A program made the position numbers and the translations under genes. A model generated the notes under the pieces. The model was given only the letters and a program-made list of their open reading frames with translations, was not told where the DNA came from and did not search any database. This document shows positions 49,404 to 58,585 of a stretch of DNA of 64,000 nt, in pieces. Every line of letters starts with the position of its first letter. The first letter of the stretch is position 1. This stretch comes from JBIYSM02 sp044759095. Lineage in GTDB: Bacteria; Bacillota; Bacilli; Brevibacillales; Brevibacillaceae. Location: the NCBI RefSeq assembly GCF_044759095.2, contig NZ_JBIYSM020000005.1, forward strand, positions 55,419-119,418. The letters are read 5' to 3'.

Positions 49404-52271
49404 ATGCCATTGGAACACATCGTGGTAAAAGGCGCTCGCGCCCATAACCTGAAAAATGTCGACGTGGTCATCCCGCGCGACAAGTTCGTCGTGCTGACGG
49501 GCTTGTCCGGTTCGGGAAAATCGTCACTCGCGTTTGATACGATCTACGCCGAGGGACAGCGGCGCTATGTGGAGTCTCTTTCTGCCTACGCCCGCCAGTT
49601 CCTGGGGCAAATGGACAAGCCGGACGTGGATTCCATCGAAGGTTTGTCGCCGGCCATATCCATCGATCAGAAGACGACCAGCCGCAACCCTCGTTCCACT
49701 GTGGGGACGGTAACGGAAATTTACGACTACCTGCGTCTGCTTTATGCGCGTGTAGGAAAAGCGGTATGCCCCGAGCACGGCATAGAAATTCAGTCGCAGA
49801 CTATCGAGCAGATGGTGGATCGCGTCATGGAATATCCGGAGCGCACCCGATTGCAAATTCTCGCTCCGCTCGTACAGGGACGCAAAGGAGAGCATGCCAA
49901 GCTGCTGGAGGACATCCGCAAACAAGGCTATGTGCGGGTTCGAGTCGACGGGGAGATACGAGACCTGTCGGAAGAGATCAAGCTGGAGAAGAACAAAAAG
50001 CACAGCATTGAAGTCGTTGTTGACCGGATCGTGGTTAAGCCCGACGTAACCACACGTCTTGCGGACTCGCTGGAAACAGCGTTGCGACTTGCTGACGGCA
50101 AGGTGATCGTCGACGTGATGGAGCAGGAGGAGCTTCTCTTCAGCGAGAAGCACGCCTGCCCGATCTGCGGCTTTTCCATCGGCGAGCTGGAACCGCGGAT
50201 CTTTTCCTTTAACAGCCCGTACGGAGCTTGCCCCGAGTGCGACGGTCTGGGAATCAAACTGGAGGTCGACGCTGATCTGGTAGTGCCGGACGTGACCAAA
50301 ACGCTCTCGGACGGAGCGATTGAGGCGTGGGAGCCGAAGTCCTCCACCTACTATCAGCAGCTGCTGGAGTCGGCCTGCCGACACTTCGGGATCCGTATGG
50401 ACATCCCGTACGAAGAGCTGCCGCCGGAACAGGTGCAGATTCTCATGTATGGTAGCCGGGACGAAAAGATCCAGTTCCGGTATGAAAACGAATTCGGCCA
50501 GGTGCGGGAAGCGATCGTTCCCTTTGAAGGAGTGATTCCCAACCTGCAGCGTCGTCACGTTGAGACCAGCTCCGACTATATTCGCGAGCAGATTGAAGGC
50601 TACATGAGCCAGAAGCCGTGCCCGGTCTGCAAAGGGCAGCGTCTTCGTCAGGAAAGCCTGGCTGTGCGGGTAGGCGGTCGCAGCATTTCGGACCTGACGG
50701 ATCTGTCGATCACGGATGCATACCAGTTTGTCGACAGTTTGGAGCTGAATGAAAAAGAGACGAAGATCGCGAATCTGATTCTCAAAGAAATCAAATCCCG
50801 TCTTCATTTCCTGATTGACGTAGGCTTGGATTATCTGACCCTTAGCCGTGCGGCCGGTACCCTGTCAGGCGGCGAAGCGCAGCGGATCCGCCTGGCTACG
50901 CAAATCGGCTCCAGTCTGATGGGCGTCCTGTACATCCTGGACGAGCCGAGTATCGGTCTGCATCAGCGGGACAACGCCCGCCTGATCAAAACCCTGGAGC
51001 ACATGACCAAGCTGGGCAATACCCTGATTGTGGTGGAGCACGACGAGGATACGATGCTCGCCTGCGACTACATCATCGATATCGGTCCGGGTGCAGGCAT
51101 TCACGGCGGGCAGATCGTGGCCGCCGGTACCCCGGAAGAAGTGATGAAGAATCCGAACTCGCTCACAGGTGCCTACCTGAGCGGGCGCAAGTTCATCCCC
51201 GTTCCGCTGGAGCGGCGCAAACCAAACGGCAAGTGGGTCACCATCGAAGGGGCGAAGGAAAACAACCTGAAAAACGTCACCGTAAAAGTACCGTTGGGGC
51301 TGTTTACGGCCGTGACCGGTGTGTCCGGTTCGGGTAAAAGTACGCTGATCAACGAAATCCTGCACAAGGCGCTGGCCCGCGAACTGAACGGAGCCAAGGC
51401 CAAACCGGGTGAACACCGCCGTATCACCGGACTGGAGCATCTGGACAAGGTGATCGACATCGACCAGTCGCCGATCGGGCGCACCCCGCGCTCCAACCCG
51501 GCTACCTACACCGGTGTCTTTGACGACATCCGCGACCTGTTTGCGTCTACGAACGAGGCGAAAGTGCGCGGGTACAAAAAGGGGCGCTTCAGCTTCAACG
51601 TCAAAGGGGGGCGATGTGAAGCTTGCAGCGGCGACGGGATCATCAAGATCGAGATGCACTTCCTCCCTGACGTGTACGTACCGTGCGAGATTTGCCACGG
51701 GAAGCGCTACAATCGGGAGACACTGGAAGTGAAGTACAAGGGCAAAAACATTGCCGATGTGCTGGAAATGACGATTGAAGACGCCCTGGAGTACTTCCGG
51801 AACCTGCCGAGAATTGAGCGGAAGCTGCAGACGCTGGTCGATGTCGGTCTCGGCTACATGAAGCTGGGTCAGCCGGCGACAACTCTGTCAGGAGGCGAAG
51901 CACAGCGCGTGAAGCTGGCTTCCGAGCTGTACCGCCGCAGTTCGGGACGAACGCTGTACATCCTCGACGAGCCGACGACCGGTCTGCATACCGATGACAT
52001 CGACCGTTTGTTGAAAGTGCTGCAGCGCCTCGTGGAGAACGGGGATACGGTACTGGTCATAGAGCACAATCTGGACGTGATCAAGACAGTCGACTACATT
52101 ATCGACCTCGGTCCGGAGGGCGGGACGCGCGGAGGGGAAATTGTCGCCACCGGAACGCCGGAAGAGGTCGTGAAAGTGGAAGGCTCCTACACCGGTCAGT
52201 TCCTCGGGCCGATTTTGGAACGGGATCGTGCGCGTACGCTGGCCAAGCTGGACCAGCTGGTTTCCAAATAA
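49404..52271 (+). CDS. uvrA: Excinuclease ABC subunit A
   Basis: UvrA is the damage-sensing ABC ATPase. The 955 residues have two ATPase modules (LTGLSGSGKSSLAFDTIYAE; VTGVSGSGKSTLINEIL), two LSGGEAQR signatures, and zinc modules around CPICG...CPEC and CEAC...CEIC. It is co-transcribed with uvrB behind the LexA box. Confidence 0.98.
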   Translation: MPLEHIVVKGARAHNLKNVDVVIPRDKFVVLTGLSGSGKSSLAFDTIYAEGQRRYVESLSAYARQFLGQMDKPDVDSIEGLSPAISIDQKTTSRNPRSTVGTVTEIYDYLRLLYARVGKAVCPEHGIEIQSQTIEQMVDRVMEYPERTRLQILAPLVQGRKGEHAKLLEDIRKQGYVRVRVDGEIRDLSEEIKLEKNKKHSIEVVVDRIVVKPDVTTRLADSLETALRLADGKVIVDVMEQEELLFSEKHACPICGFSIGELEPRIFSFNSPYGACPECDGLGIKLEVDADLVVPDVTKTLSDGAIEAWEPKSSTYYQQLLESACRHFGIRMDIPYEELPPEQVQILMYGSRDEKIQFRYENEFGQVREAIVPFEGVIPNLQRRHVETSSDYIREQIEGYMSQKPCPVCKGQRLRQESLAVRVGGRSISDLTDLSITDAYQFVDSLELNEKETKIANLILKEIKSRLHFLIDVGLDYLTLSRAAGTLSGGEAQRIRLATQIGSSLMGVLYILDEPSIGLHQRDNARLIKTLEHMTKLGNTLIVVEHDEDTMLACDYIIDIGPGAGIHGGQIVAAGTPEEVMKNPNSLTGAYLSGRKFIPVPLERRKPNGKWVTIEGAKENNLKNVTVKVPLGLFTAVTGVSGSGKSTLINEILHKALARELNGAKAKPGEHRRITGLEHLDKVIDIDQSPIGRTPRSNPATYTGVFDDIRDLFASTNEAKVRGYKKGRFSFNVKGGRCEACSGDGIIKIEMHFLPDVYVPCEICHGKRYNRETLEVKYKGKNIADVLEMTIEDALEYFRNLPRIERKLQTLVDVGLGYMKLGQPATTLSGGEAQRVKLASELYRRSSGRTLYILDEPTTGLHTDDIDRLLKVLQRLVENGDTVLVIEHNLDVIKTVDYIIDLGPEGGTRGGEIVATGTPEEVVKVEGSYTGQFLGPILERDRARTLAKLDQLVSK

Positions 52272-52303
52272 AGAACCATTTAAAAACGGAAGGCGGATGG
52301 GAG

Positions 52304-52933
52304 ATGGATTACGCGGCTTTGGCACTGGAAGCGCTCCCGGAGCAGCTGGTGGAGAAAGCAAAGAGATATTTCGACGGGCAGGATCCTGCCCATGACTGGC
52401 AGCACAATCTGAGAGTCATGTCCCTGTGCGAGCGCATCGGGAGAGAGGAGGGAGCCGACATGCAGGTGCTGCGGCTGGCTGCTCTCCTGCATGACATCGG
52501 AAGGGCGGAAGAGCGGCAGACGAAGCAGTGCCATGCGGAAATCAGCGCGCGGGAGGCTGAAGTCCTGCTTCAAGCGGAAGGATATCCGACCGAATTGATC
52601 GCCGTCGTGCAAAAAGCCATTCTGACCCACCGCTTCCGTAAAAACAACCCGCCGACGACAAGGGAAGAGCAAATCCTGTTTGACGCAGACAAACTGGATT
52701 CCATCGGGGCGATCGGCGTTGCCCGGGCCTTCACCTATTCCGGTGTAATCGGTCAGCCGATCCACACCGACGATCCGGAGCAGCATACACCGTTCAGGGA
52801 GTTTGCAATGAAACTAAGCCGCTGCAAAGACAAGTTGATGACTGCAACGGCACAAAGCATTGCCGCGGAACGTCACCGCTTTATGGTGCAATTCTTCGAG
52901 CAGTGGGAAAGAGAAATGCAAGGCGTTTCCTAG
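52304..52933 (+). CDS. HD superfamily hydrolase
   Basis: This 209-residue soluble HD-domain phosphohydrolase has HDWQHNLRVMSLCERIG, LAALLHDIGRAE, HRFRKNNPP and LFDADKLDSIGAIGVARAF, the metal-binding histidines and aspartates of the YpgQ/YedJ group. Members hydrolyse nucleoside triphosphates or related substrates; specificity here is unknown. It follows uvrA by 32 bp, possibly within the same operon. Confidence 0.85.
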   Translation: MDYAALALEALPEQLVEKAKRYFDGQDPAHDWQHNLRVMSLCERIGREEGADMQVLRLAALLHDIGRAEERQTKQCHAEISAREAEVLLQAEGYPTELIAVVQKAILTHRFRKNNPPTTREEQILFDADKLDSIGAIGVARAFTYSGVIGQPIHTDDPEQHTPFREFAMKLSRCKDKLMTATAQSIAAERHRFMVQFFEQWEREMQGVS

Positions 52934-52944
52934 GGGGGGACAGG

Positions 52945-53310
52945 ATGATTCGCTGGGTTGTCAAGCTTCTGTTGAATGGAGCGGCCCTGTTGTTGATCAG
53001 CAGTTGGTTTGAATCGGTTCAGGTGGAGAATTTTTCTGTGGCGGTTCTCGCCGCATTTATCCTGGGGCTGGTAAACAGCTTGATTCGACCGGTCTTGATG
53101 TTTCTCACCCTGCCGCTTCGATTTATGACCCTGGGATTGTTTTGGTTTGTGGTAAACGCCGTGACATTTGTCCTGACGGCTTACCTGATTGACGGCTTTG
53201 AACTGGGAGCATGGCCCGCCTCTTTGGGCACGATTATTCTAGCGGCAGCTGCCATGAGTCTATTCAGTTGGTTGATTGATTGGGTTGTCAGAAAAAAGAA
53301 GAAAGGGTAG
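52945..53310 (+). CDS. YvlD/phage-holin-4 family membrane protein
   Basis: This 121-residue protein has four hydrophobic helices (LLLNGAALLLISSWF; VAVLAAFILGLVNSLIRPVL; LGLFWFVVNAVTFVLTAYLI; TIILAAAAMSLFSWLIDWVV) and a lysine-rich C-terminus. It matches the YvlD-type small membrane family, function unknown. The ATG at 52945 has AGGGGGGACAGG upstream. Synteny near uvrA and hprK matches B. subtilis yvlD. Confidence 0.85.
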   Translation: MIRWVVKLLLNGAALLLISSWFESVQVENFSVAVLAAFILGLVNSLIRPVLMFLTLPLRFMTLGLFWFVVNAVTFVLTAYLIDGFELGAWPASLGTIILAAAAMSLFSWLIDWVVRKKKKG

Positions 53311-53319
53311 AAGACAGAA

Positions 53320-53354
53320 AAAATGACCACCCGATGAGGAGTGGTCATTTTTTC
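53320..53354 (+). terminator. Terminator between yvlD-like gene and agr-like operon
   Basis: AAATGACCAC and GTGGTCATTT form a perfect stem with T- and A-runs, so it can serve both converging units. Confidence 0.9.
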
Positions 53355-53365
53355 TAGCTATCATG

Positions 53366-53491
53366 TTATTCGCCGCGCATATGAGGCGGTTTCGGTTCGT
53401 GGAGGTTGGAGATACACATAATACCGGCAAGGTTCATGGAAGACAGCATGGCAAAGAACCCGCAAGACAAGACCGCTAACTTCTTCAACAT
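53366..53491 (-). CDS. agrD: AgrD-like cyclic autoinducer pro-peptide
   Basis: This 41-residue peptide gene starts 6 bp after the AgrB-like stop, with AAAGGG upstream of ATG. An amphipathic N-terminal part (MLKKLAVLSCGFFAMLSS) is followed by NLAGIMCISNL and the proline-rich acidic tail HEPKPPHMRGE. The core cysteine, four further residues and a HEPKPP tail are typical of Firmicute cyclic-lactone autoinducer peptides. AgrB would be expected to cut before the tail and close a thiolactone ring from Cys26 (CISNL). That ring is an inference. Confidence 0.82.
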   Translation of the reverse strand: MLKKLAVLSCGFFAMLSSMNLAGIMCISNLHEPKPPHMRGE

Positions 53492-53497
53492 TTTCAA

Positions 53498-54112
53498 TCA
53501 ACCCTTTCTTGAAAATGATTTTTCGTATTGCTCCATCGCCCGGTAGGCCAAAGGGTGGAGCAGTAACGATTGAAGCAATACGGCAATACTGTACGCATGG
53601 CCTAGTTGTTTATAGTCAAAATATACCAGAATTTGGGAGATTGCGCAACCGGCAATTAGGATTAATAGAATGGTTTTTCTATTTCTTCTACGAATGTGTT
53701 CATCGATCTGCACATAGGTATGCGGGGCCGGAGCGTATCGAAGGTTTATCCAAAAAGAAAGAACCGTTGAAGAGAGGACAAACCAGAAGGAGAACCAGCC
53801 ATGATCAGCCGGGAGCTGTTTTGCCAACAGCGCCGCTGCCAGCATGAGAACATTTCCGGTGATGAAGCAGGCCAGAGCACCCTTGAAATGTACGCCGCCT
53901 GTAAAATTGCGCAACAGCATATAGATCCCGGAAACCGTAATTGCTTCCACGACACAATCGAACAGTGTGGAAATGGCAATCAAGGAAACGGCGCCAAGCA
54001 CCTGCCATAAAAAAATCTCAATCCCGTGGGAAACTTGTCCGACTGTGTAAGAATCTCCTGCAGGTACGATTTTTCTGGCAATGCGGATGGACAACTTCTC
54101 AGCCCAACTCAT
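53498..54112 (-). CDS. agrB: AgrB-like peptide-processing membrane protease
   Basis: AgrB-family membrane endopeptidases cleave and cyclise AgrD. The 204 residues have about five or six hydrophobic helices and the catalytic pair H75 and C82 in RNFTGGVHFKGALAC, with the seven-residue spacing of S. aureus AgrB. The gene lies between a sensor kinase and the AgrD gene on the same strand, 21 bp after the kinase stop. The substrate is presumably the 41-residue peptide immediately downstream. Confidence 0.9.
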   Translation of the reverse strand: MSWAEKLSIRIARKIVPAGDSYTVGQVSHGIEIFLWQVLGAVSLIAISTLFDCVVEAITVSGIYMLLRNFTGGVHFKGALACFITGNVLMLAAALLAKQLPADHGWFSFWFVLSSTVLSFWINLRYAPAPHTYVQIDEHIRRRNRKTILLILIAGCAISQILVYFDYKQLGHAYSIAVLLQSLLLHPLAYRAMEQYEKSFSRKG

Positions 54113-54133
54113 GATGACGACCTCCTTGCGATT

Positions 54134-55447
54134 TTAAATCGAAAAGACGATGCGAAAACGAGTGACGCCATCTTTTGATTCAACGTAGATGTTCCCGTTG
54201 TATTTTGAGATCACTTTTTTTACAACGGCCAATCCGACACCCCCTTCTCCATTGGTTTTGGTGGTGTACCTCAAATCAAATATTTCTTCCAGTTTATCGG
54301 GAGGAATAGTAGGACCGCTGTTTTCGATGATGAGTGATTCTACCTGGTTATCCTGTGTCCACTGCAATCGTATGTAACGGTTGCTGTCCGGCTCGTGAAG
54401 GGTTGCCCGAATGGCGTTGTCCAGCAGATTTCCCAGTACTTTAATGAAGTCATTGGTTTTGATAAACGAAAACTGCGACTCGGATTCGATTTCAATGGAG
54501 AAGGAGATGTGATTGGCGACACAGATGGCCATTTTGGAATGGAGCAGAGCAGAAACGGCTGGGCTGTTCACTCCTTCCACCACTTGTACGATGTTGGTTG
54601 CCTCTTCCAACAGCATTTTGACGTAATCCGTTGCATGGTCATACATTTTCTTTTTCAGGAAACCATCGATTGCGGTATAGTGATTCACGGCATCATGCTT
54701 GATGGAGCGGATGGCCGTTACCAGGTCCTGGATGTTCTGCAAATAAGGAGTCTCTGTCTCTGCTTCAACCCGGTGAATCGTCAACTGCAAATAGACTCGA
54801 AACAGCCAGATCATGATAATGAACAGAGCGAGGATCAGCCATAATAACAGAGGCACATTTTCGAGCAGGAACATATCCATCGAGTTTGATTTCGCCAGAA
54901 AGAGTCGGGTGCTGATTGTCAAAATGAGGAGAAACTCAATTGCTCCTACTACGATGAGCATCGAGAGATATTGGTTTGTCTTTGTTTCGGGCAATAATTT
55001 TTGCAAGTCGAAGCGATTGCGGCGCAAAACGTATGTAAGTCCGAGCAAGGTCAGAAGGTAAAGCCATACGGCCGAGTATAAATACAATCGGTTGTTCAAT
55101 ATTTGTTCCAGATTGATGGAGAATAGATTAAAGAATGTGATGATAAAGGATTCTGCCAGCATAATGCACCCGAAGCTGCTCGCACTGATAATCACTGTCT
55201 GCAAGGCACGTTTTTGAAACAATAGGGTGACGAGCAGATTCATATAGGTGAACAGGGCAAGAATCTTGAATTCATACGTGACTTGAAAGGTGGTCAGTAA
55301 AAAACTGCCTATGCCGAACAGTACGCTAAACAATAGCCCTCGTTTCAGCATGGGAAGGATGGAAACGTTGAACACAGCCAGCCCAAGGGCCAGGACGATG
55401 AACGCTTCCGGTACATCAATCAGGATGAAGTTGAGAAGCAAGTCCAA
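54134..55447 (-). CDS. AgrC-like sensor histidine kinase (GHKL)
   Basis: This membrane kinase of about 437 residues has roughly six or seven N-terminal helices (to residue ~215), a helical linker, the phosphoacceptor SIKHDAVNHYTAI, and a GHKL ATPase with LGNLLDNAIRAT (N box) and GEGGVGLAVVKKVISKYNG (G box). This matches SpoB-like kinases of the AgrC/CitA type. A TTG at 55447 with AGAGGGGG upstream is the best start; an in-frame TTG at 55519 has no ribosome site. It probably senses the cyclic peptide from the two genes downstream. No response regulator is adjacent. Confidence 0.85.
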   Translation of the reverse strand: MDLLLNFILIDVPEAFIVLALGLAVFNVSILPMLKRGLLFSVLFGIGSFLLTTFQVTYEFKILALFTYMNLLVTLLFQKRALQTVIISASSFGCIMLAESFIITFFNLFSINLEQILNNRLYLYSAVWLYLLTLLGLTYVLRRNRFDLQKLLPETKTNQYLSMLIVVGAIEFLLILTISTRLFLAKSNSMDMFLLENVPLLLWLILALFIIMIWLFRVYLQLTIHRVEAETETPYLQNIQDLVTAIRSIKHDAVNHYTAIDGFLKKKMYDHATDYVKMLLEEATNIVQVVEGVNSPAVSALLHSKMAICVANHISFSIEIESESQFSFIKTNDFIKVLGNLLDNAIRATLHEPDSNRYIRLQWTQDNQVESLIIENSGPTIPPDKLEEIFDLRYTTKTNGEGGVGLAVVKKVISKYNGNIYVESKDGVTRFRIVFSI

Positions 55448-55617
55448 AATGGTGTTCCCCCTCTTTCTACACGAAGAAGATAACGTCAGCAATGTATTTC
55501 TGTCACGGGAACGTTTCAATAATTGATGAAATTGTTAGAAATCAAACTAATTCTATCTTACTGTAATTACAAAAAAAAAGGTAGGGATATTCGAAGCGGC
55601 GCAGTTGAGAGGACAGG

Positions 55618-55647
55618 TTGTCTCCGCAGGCGTCTGTTCGCTACAAT
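55618..55647 (+). promoter_or_regulatory. Promoter of hprK
   Basis: TTGTCT and TACAAT are spaced by 18 bp, 55 bp before the hprK TTG start. Confidence 0.6.
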
Positions 55648-55702
55648 GGAAGTAGTTTGAAAAAACGGACTTGAACATGACCGCTGGGGGAGGAAGAAAC
55701 GC

Positions 55703-56638
55703 TTGCGCAAAACAAAAGTAAGTCATCTCGTGGAACATTTTCAAATGAAAGTCCTGAGCGGTGAAGAAGGATTGGGCCGGGAAATTACCGTAACGGATCT
55801 GAGCAGACCAGGCCTCCAGCTGGCTGGATACTATTCCTACTATCCGGAAGAGCGGATCCAATTGTTAGGGCTGACGGAGATCCATTTTTTTGAAACGTTG
55901 AGCCGCGAAGAACGACTGGAACGGATGAGGTTTCTCATGCACGAACGGACGCCGTGCTTCTGTGTGGCACGGAATCAAACCGTGCCCGACGAGGTGCTGG
56001 CGATCTCCAATGAACGTTCCGTACCAGTCCTGCAGTCGCCGCTTGCGACAACCTCGCTGGTGAGCAAGCTGACCAACTACCTGGAGAACCGGCTGGCACC
56101 GACTACCACGATTCACGGCGTACTGACAGACATTTACGGGGTAGGCGTCCTCATCATGGGATCGAGCGGTATCGGGAAAAGCGAAGCGGCTTTGGAGCTT
56201 GTAAAGCGCGGACACCGGTTGGTTGCGGACGATGCTGTGGAAATCAGGCAGACACAGGGCGGACAGCTGGTAGGCAGTGCGCCGGAACTGATTCAACATC
56301 TGCTGGAGATCCGCGGTGTCGGGATCATCAACGTCATGACCATGTTTGGCGCAGGGGCGGTACGCAACGTGAAAAACATTGCCATGGTGGTCCAGCTGGA
56401 GCTGTGGGAGCCGCACAAGCAGTACGAGCGACTGGGATTGGACGAAGAGCGGATTAAAATCATGGATACGGAGATCCCGGTGATAACCGTGCCTGTTCGT
56501 CCCGGCCGCAACCTGGCTGTCATTATCGAAGTGGCCGCGATGAACTTCCGCCTGAAACGAATGGGCTACAATGCCGCCGTTCACTTTTCCAAAAAGCAGA
56601 TGGACGCCATCCTGGAAGACAGCGATTCCGATCTCTAG
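55703..56638 (+). CDS. hprK: HPr kinase/phosphorylase
   Basis: HprK phosphorylates or dephosphorylates Ser46 of HPr (and Crh), controlling carbon catabolite repression. The 311 residues show Walker A GSSGIGKS (153-160), VADDAVEI, and the signature EIRGVGIINVMTMFGAGAVR. The TTG start at 55703 follows GGGGGAGGAAG. A transferase gene follows 29 bp later. Confidence 0.97.
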   Translation: MRKTKVSHLVEHFQMKVLSGEEGLGREITVTDLSRPGLQLAGYYSYYPEERIQLLGLTEIHFFETLSREERLERMRFLMHERTPCFCVARNQTVPDEVLAISNERSVPVLQSPLATTSLVSKLTNYLENRLAPTTTIHGVLTDIYGVGVLIMGSSGIGKSEAALELVKRGHRLVADDAVEIRQTQGGQLVGSAPELIQHLLEIRGVGIINVMTMFGAGAVRNVKNIAMVVQLELWEPHKQYERLGLDEERIKIMDTEIPVITVPVRPGRNLAVIIEVAAMNFRLKRMGYNAAVHFSKKQMDAILEDSDSDL

Positions 56639-56667
56639 ACGGCTGACAAGAAGGAGCAGACGAGCAG

Positions 56668-57162
56668 ATGAGGCAGACCAGACGTTATTCCGTGAACGGC
56701 GCCAATCCGTTGTGGCAGCTGTATCAAACGGTGAGCTTTTGGAAAGTGGTGAAAAATTTTGCTGTGATACAAATTGCCCGCTATACGCCGTTTCTCTCTT
56801 GGAAAAACTGGCTGTATCGCACTTTTCTGCGCATGGAAGTGGGAGAACAGACGGCAGTGGCGCTGATGGTGATGATGGATATCATGTTTCCCGAGTTGAT
56901 CAAAATCGGTCGAAACTGCGTCATCGGCTACAACACCACCATCCTGGCCCACGAGTACCTGGTGGATGAATACCGGCTGGGGGAGGTGCGTATCGGGGAT
57001 CGTGTACTGATAGGGGCAAACTCTACCATTTTGCCGGGCGTGACGATCGGCGAGGGTGCCGTGGTAGCAGCGGGAACGGTTGTGCATAAGGACGTTCCGG
57101 CCGGCGCATTTGTCGGGGGAAACCCCATGCAGATTATCAGGGAGGCAGGCTCCGCCGAATAG
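56668..57162 (+). CDS. Hexapeptide-repeat acetyltransferase (YvoF-like)
   Basis: This 164-residue left-handed beta-helix acyltransferase has hexapeptide repeats through IGRNCVIGYNTTILAHEYLV and VLIGANSTILPGVTIGEGAV, ending in VHKDVPAGAFVGGNPMQII, as in maltose/galactoside O-acetyltransferases. In B. subtilis yvoF lies between hprK and hisZ, exactly as here. The substrate is unknown. The ATG has AAGGAG upstream. Confidence 0.85.
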   Translation: MRQTRRYSVNGANPLWQLYQTVSFWKVVKNFAVIQIARYTPFLSWKNWLYRTFLRMEVGEQTAVALMVMMDIMFPELIKIGRNCVIGYNTTILAHEYLVDEYRLGEVRIGDRVLIGANSTILPGVTIGEGAVVAAGTVVHKDVPAGAFVGGNPMQIIREAGSAE

Positions 57163-57184
57163 ATCGGCGAGCCTTTTTGTTTTA

Positions 57185-57284
57185 GTATATGAGAATTAAT
57201 AACATTGGGACATCGAATACAGCCACAAGGAAAGGGTTCGGGGCCCCAGCCGACACCAGCGTTAGCTGTCGCCGGGTGGGTATG
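57185..57284 (+). repeat. Dispersed GC-rich hairpin repeat, copy 5 (diverged)
   Basis: GTATATGAGAATTAATAACA, GGGACATCGAATACAGCCAC and GGGTTCGGGGCCCCAGCCG align with copies 3 and 4 throughout but carry many changes. The arms change together to CCGACACCAGCG / GCTGTCGCCGGG, so a hairpin is still possible. It sits between yvoF and hisZ. Confidence 0.7.
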
Positions 57285-57313
57285 TAAAAATAGTTCGACT
57301 ATTTCGCTTCCGG

Positions 57314-57342
57314 TTGACCGTATCCGGTTTCCGTGATACTCT
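57314..57342 (+). promoter_or_regulatory. Promoter of the his operon
   Basis: TTGACC and TACTCT are spaced by 17 bp, with a TGA extension before the -10. The leader of about 55 nt shows no T-box hallmark sequence. Confidence 0.5.
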
Positions 57343-57403
57343 TCTACATAACGCTTTAGTTTATTAGCATATTAGCAGAGTAAAGCATTTGGAGGGAAGA
57401 GCA

Positions 57404-58585
57404 ATGTCGAAGCCGTTGGGATTTGAAAAACCGCTGGGGATGCGGGACATATTGCCGGAATCACTGGCGAAACAACGGCATTTGGAGCTTGCGCTGCGCC
57501 GTTGCATTGAGCAATGGGGATACGATGAAATCTGTACCCCCTCGCTGGAGTACTATGACACGGTTGGTGCAGCCAGCGCCACTTTGACGGATCGGATGTT
57601 CAAACTCCTTGACAAGCAGGGGCATACGGTCGTGCTGCGTCCCGACATGACGACACCGATTGCCCGTGTGGTTTCTTCTTTATATAAAGATGTGTCACTG
57701 CCCATCCGGCTGTTTTACCAGGCAAACGTGTTCCGTGCCCAGGAAAAGGAGGCGGGCCGCAATGCCGAGTTTTTCCAGACAGGGATAGAACTGATCGGGG
57801 ATGCGACCGTAGACGCTGATGCTGAGGCGATCGCACTGGCTGTATTCTGTCTGCAGGCGGCAGAGGTTTCCACTTTCCGCATCGCCATCGGGCATGTTGA
57901 TTTCATTGACGGCCTGCTGGAGGAAATCGTGCCGGAGACGGAGGCGCAGGCTCAGTTTCGCCGCTATCTCTACGAGCGGGACTTCGTCGGCTACCGTCAA
58001 TTGGCCGATCAGCTTGACATTGCTGAAGAAGCAAAGAGGCGCCTGCACGCGCTGCTGCGTCTGCGGGGAGGAAAAGGCAAAATCGCCGAAGCCCGCGAGC
58101 TTACGATCAACGGGAAAGCCCGCAAGGCCGTTGAGACTATCGCCTCGCTATGGGAAGCTCTGGAAGCGTACGGTGTAACCGAGTACTTGCTGCTCGATTT
58201 CAACCTGATCAGCAACTTGAACTACTACACGGGTATCGTGTTTGAAGGATATGCAGCCGATCTGGGCTCGCCGCTGGTTGGAGGTGGCCGGTATGACGGC
58301 CTGCTGGCACAGTTCGGACGACCCGCACCGGCGACAGGTTTTGCCATCAAGATGGACCGGCTGATGCAGGTGACGGCTGCGACTGTGGAACAGGAGCGGC
58401 CGCGGACGCTGCTCTGCTACGCGCCGTCACGCCGGCGGGAAGCGCTGCAGGAGGCGCAGCGGCTGCGTGAGGAAGGCATCGTCGTTGTAACACGTTGTAT
58501 TCTGGATCAGGCGGAATGGAAGGCGTGCCGTGCGGAAGCGGATGGCAACGCGTTATTCCTGACCGAGCAGGAGGAGTCAAGATGA
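57404..58585 (+). CDS. hisZ: ATP phosphoribosyltransferase regulatory subunit
   Basis: HisZ is a catalytically inactive histidyl-tRNA-synthetase-like protein required by short-form HisG. The 393 residues resemble class II synthetases: KPLGMRDILPE, VLRPDMTTPIARVV, FYQANVFRAQEKEAGRNAEF, GGGRYDGLLAQFG. The ATG at 57404 follows GGAGGG. It starts the operon and overlaps hisG by ATGA. Confidence 0.95.
   Translation: MSKPLGFEKPLGMRDILPESLAKQRHLELALRRCIEQWGYDEICTPSLEYYDTVGAASATLTDRMFKLLDKQGHTVVLRPDMTTPIARVVSSLYKDVSLPIRLFYQANVFRAQEKEAGRNAEFFQTGIELIGDATVDADAEAIALAVFCLQAAEVSTFRIAIGHVDFIDGLLEEIVPETEAQAQFRRYLYERDFVGYRQLADQLDIAEEAKRRLHALLRLRGGKGKIAEARELTINGKARKAVETIASLWEALEAYGVTEYLLLDFNLISNLNYYTGIVFEGYAADLGSPLVGGGRYDGLLAQFGRPAPATGFAIKMDRLMQVTAATVEQERPRTLLCYAPSRRREALQEAQRLREEGIVVVTRCILDQAEWKACRAEADGNALFLTEQEESR

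Noticed and set aside
57284..57403. T-box leader of the his operon
   Set aside because: No T-box sequence (GGGTGG-ACCGCG type) or terminator/antiterminator pair is present.
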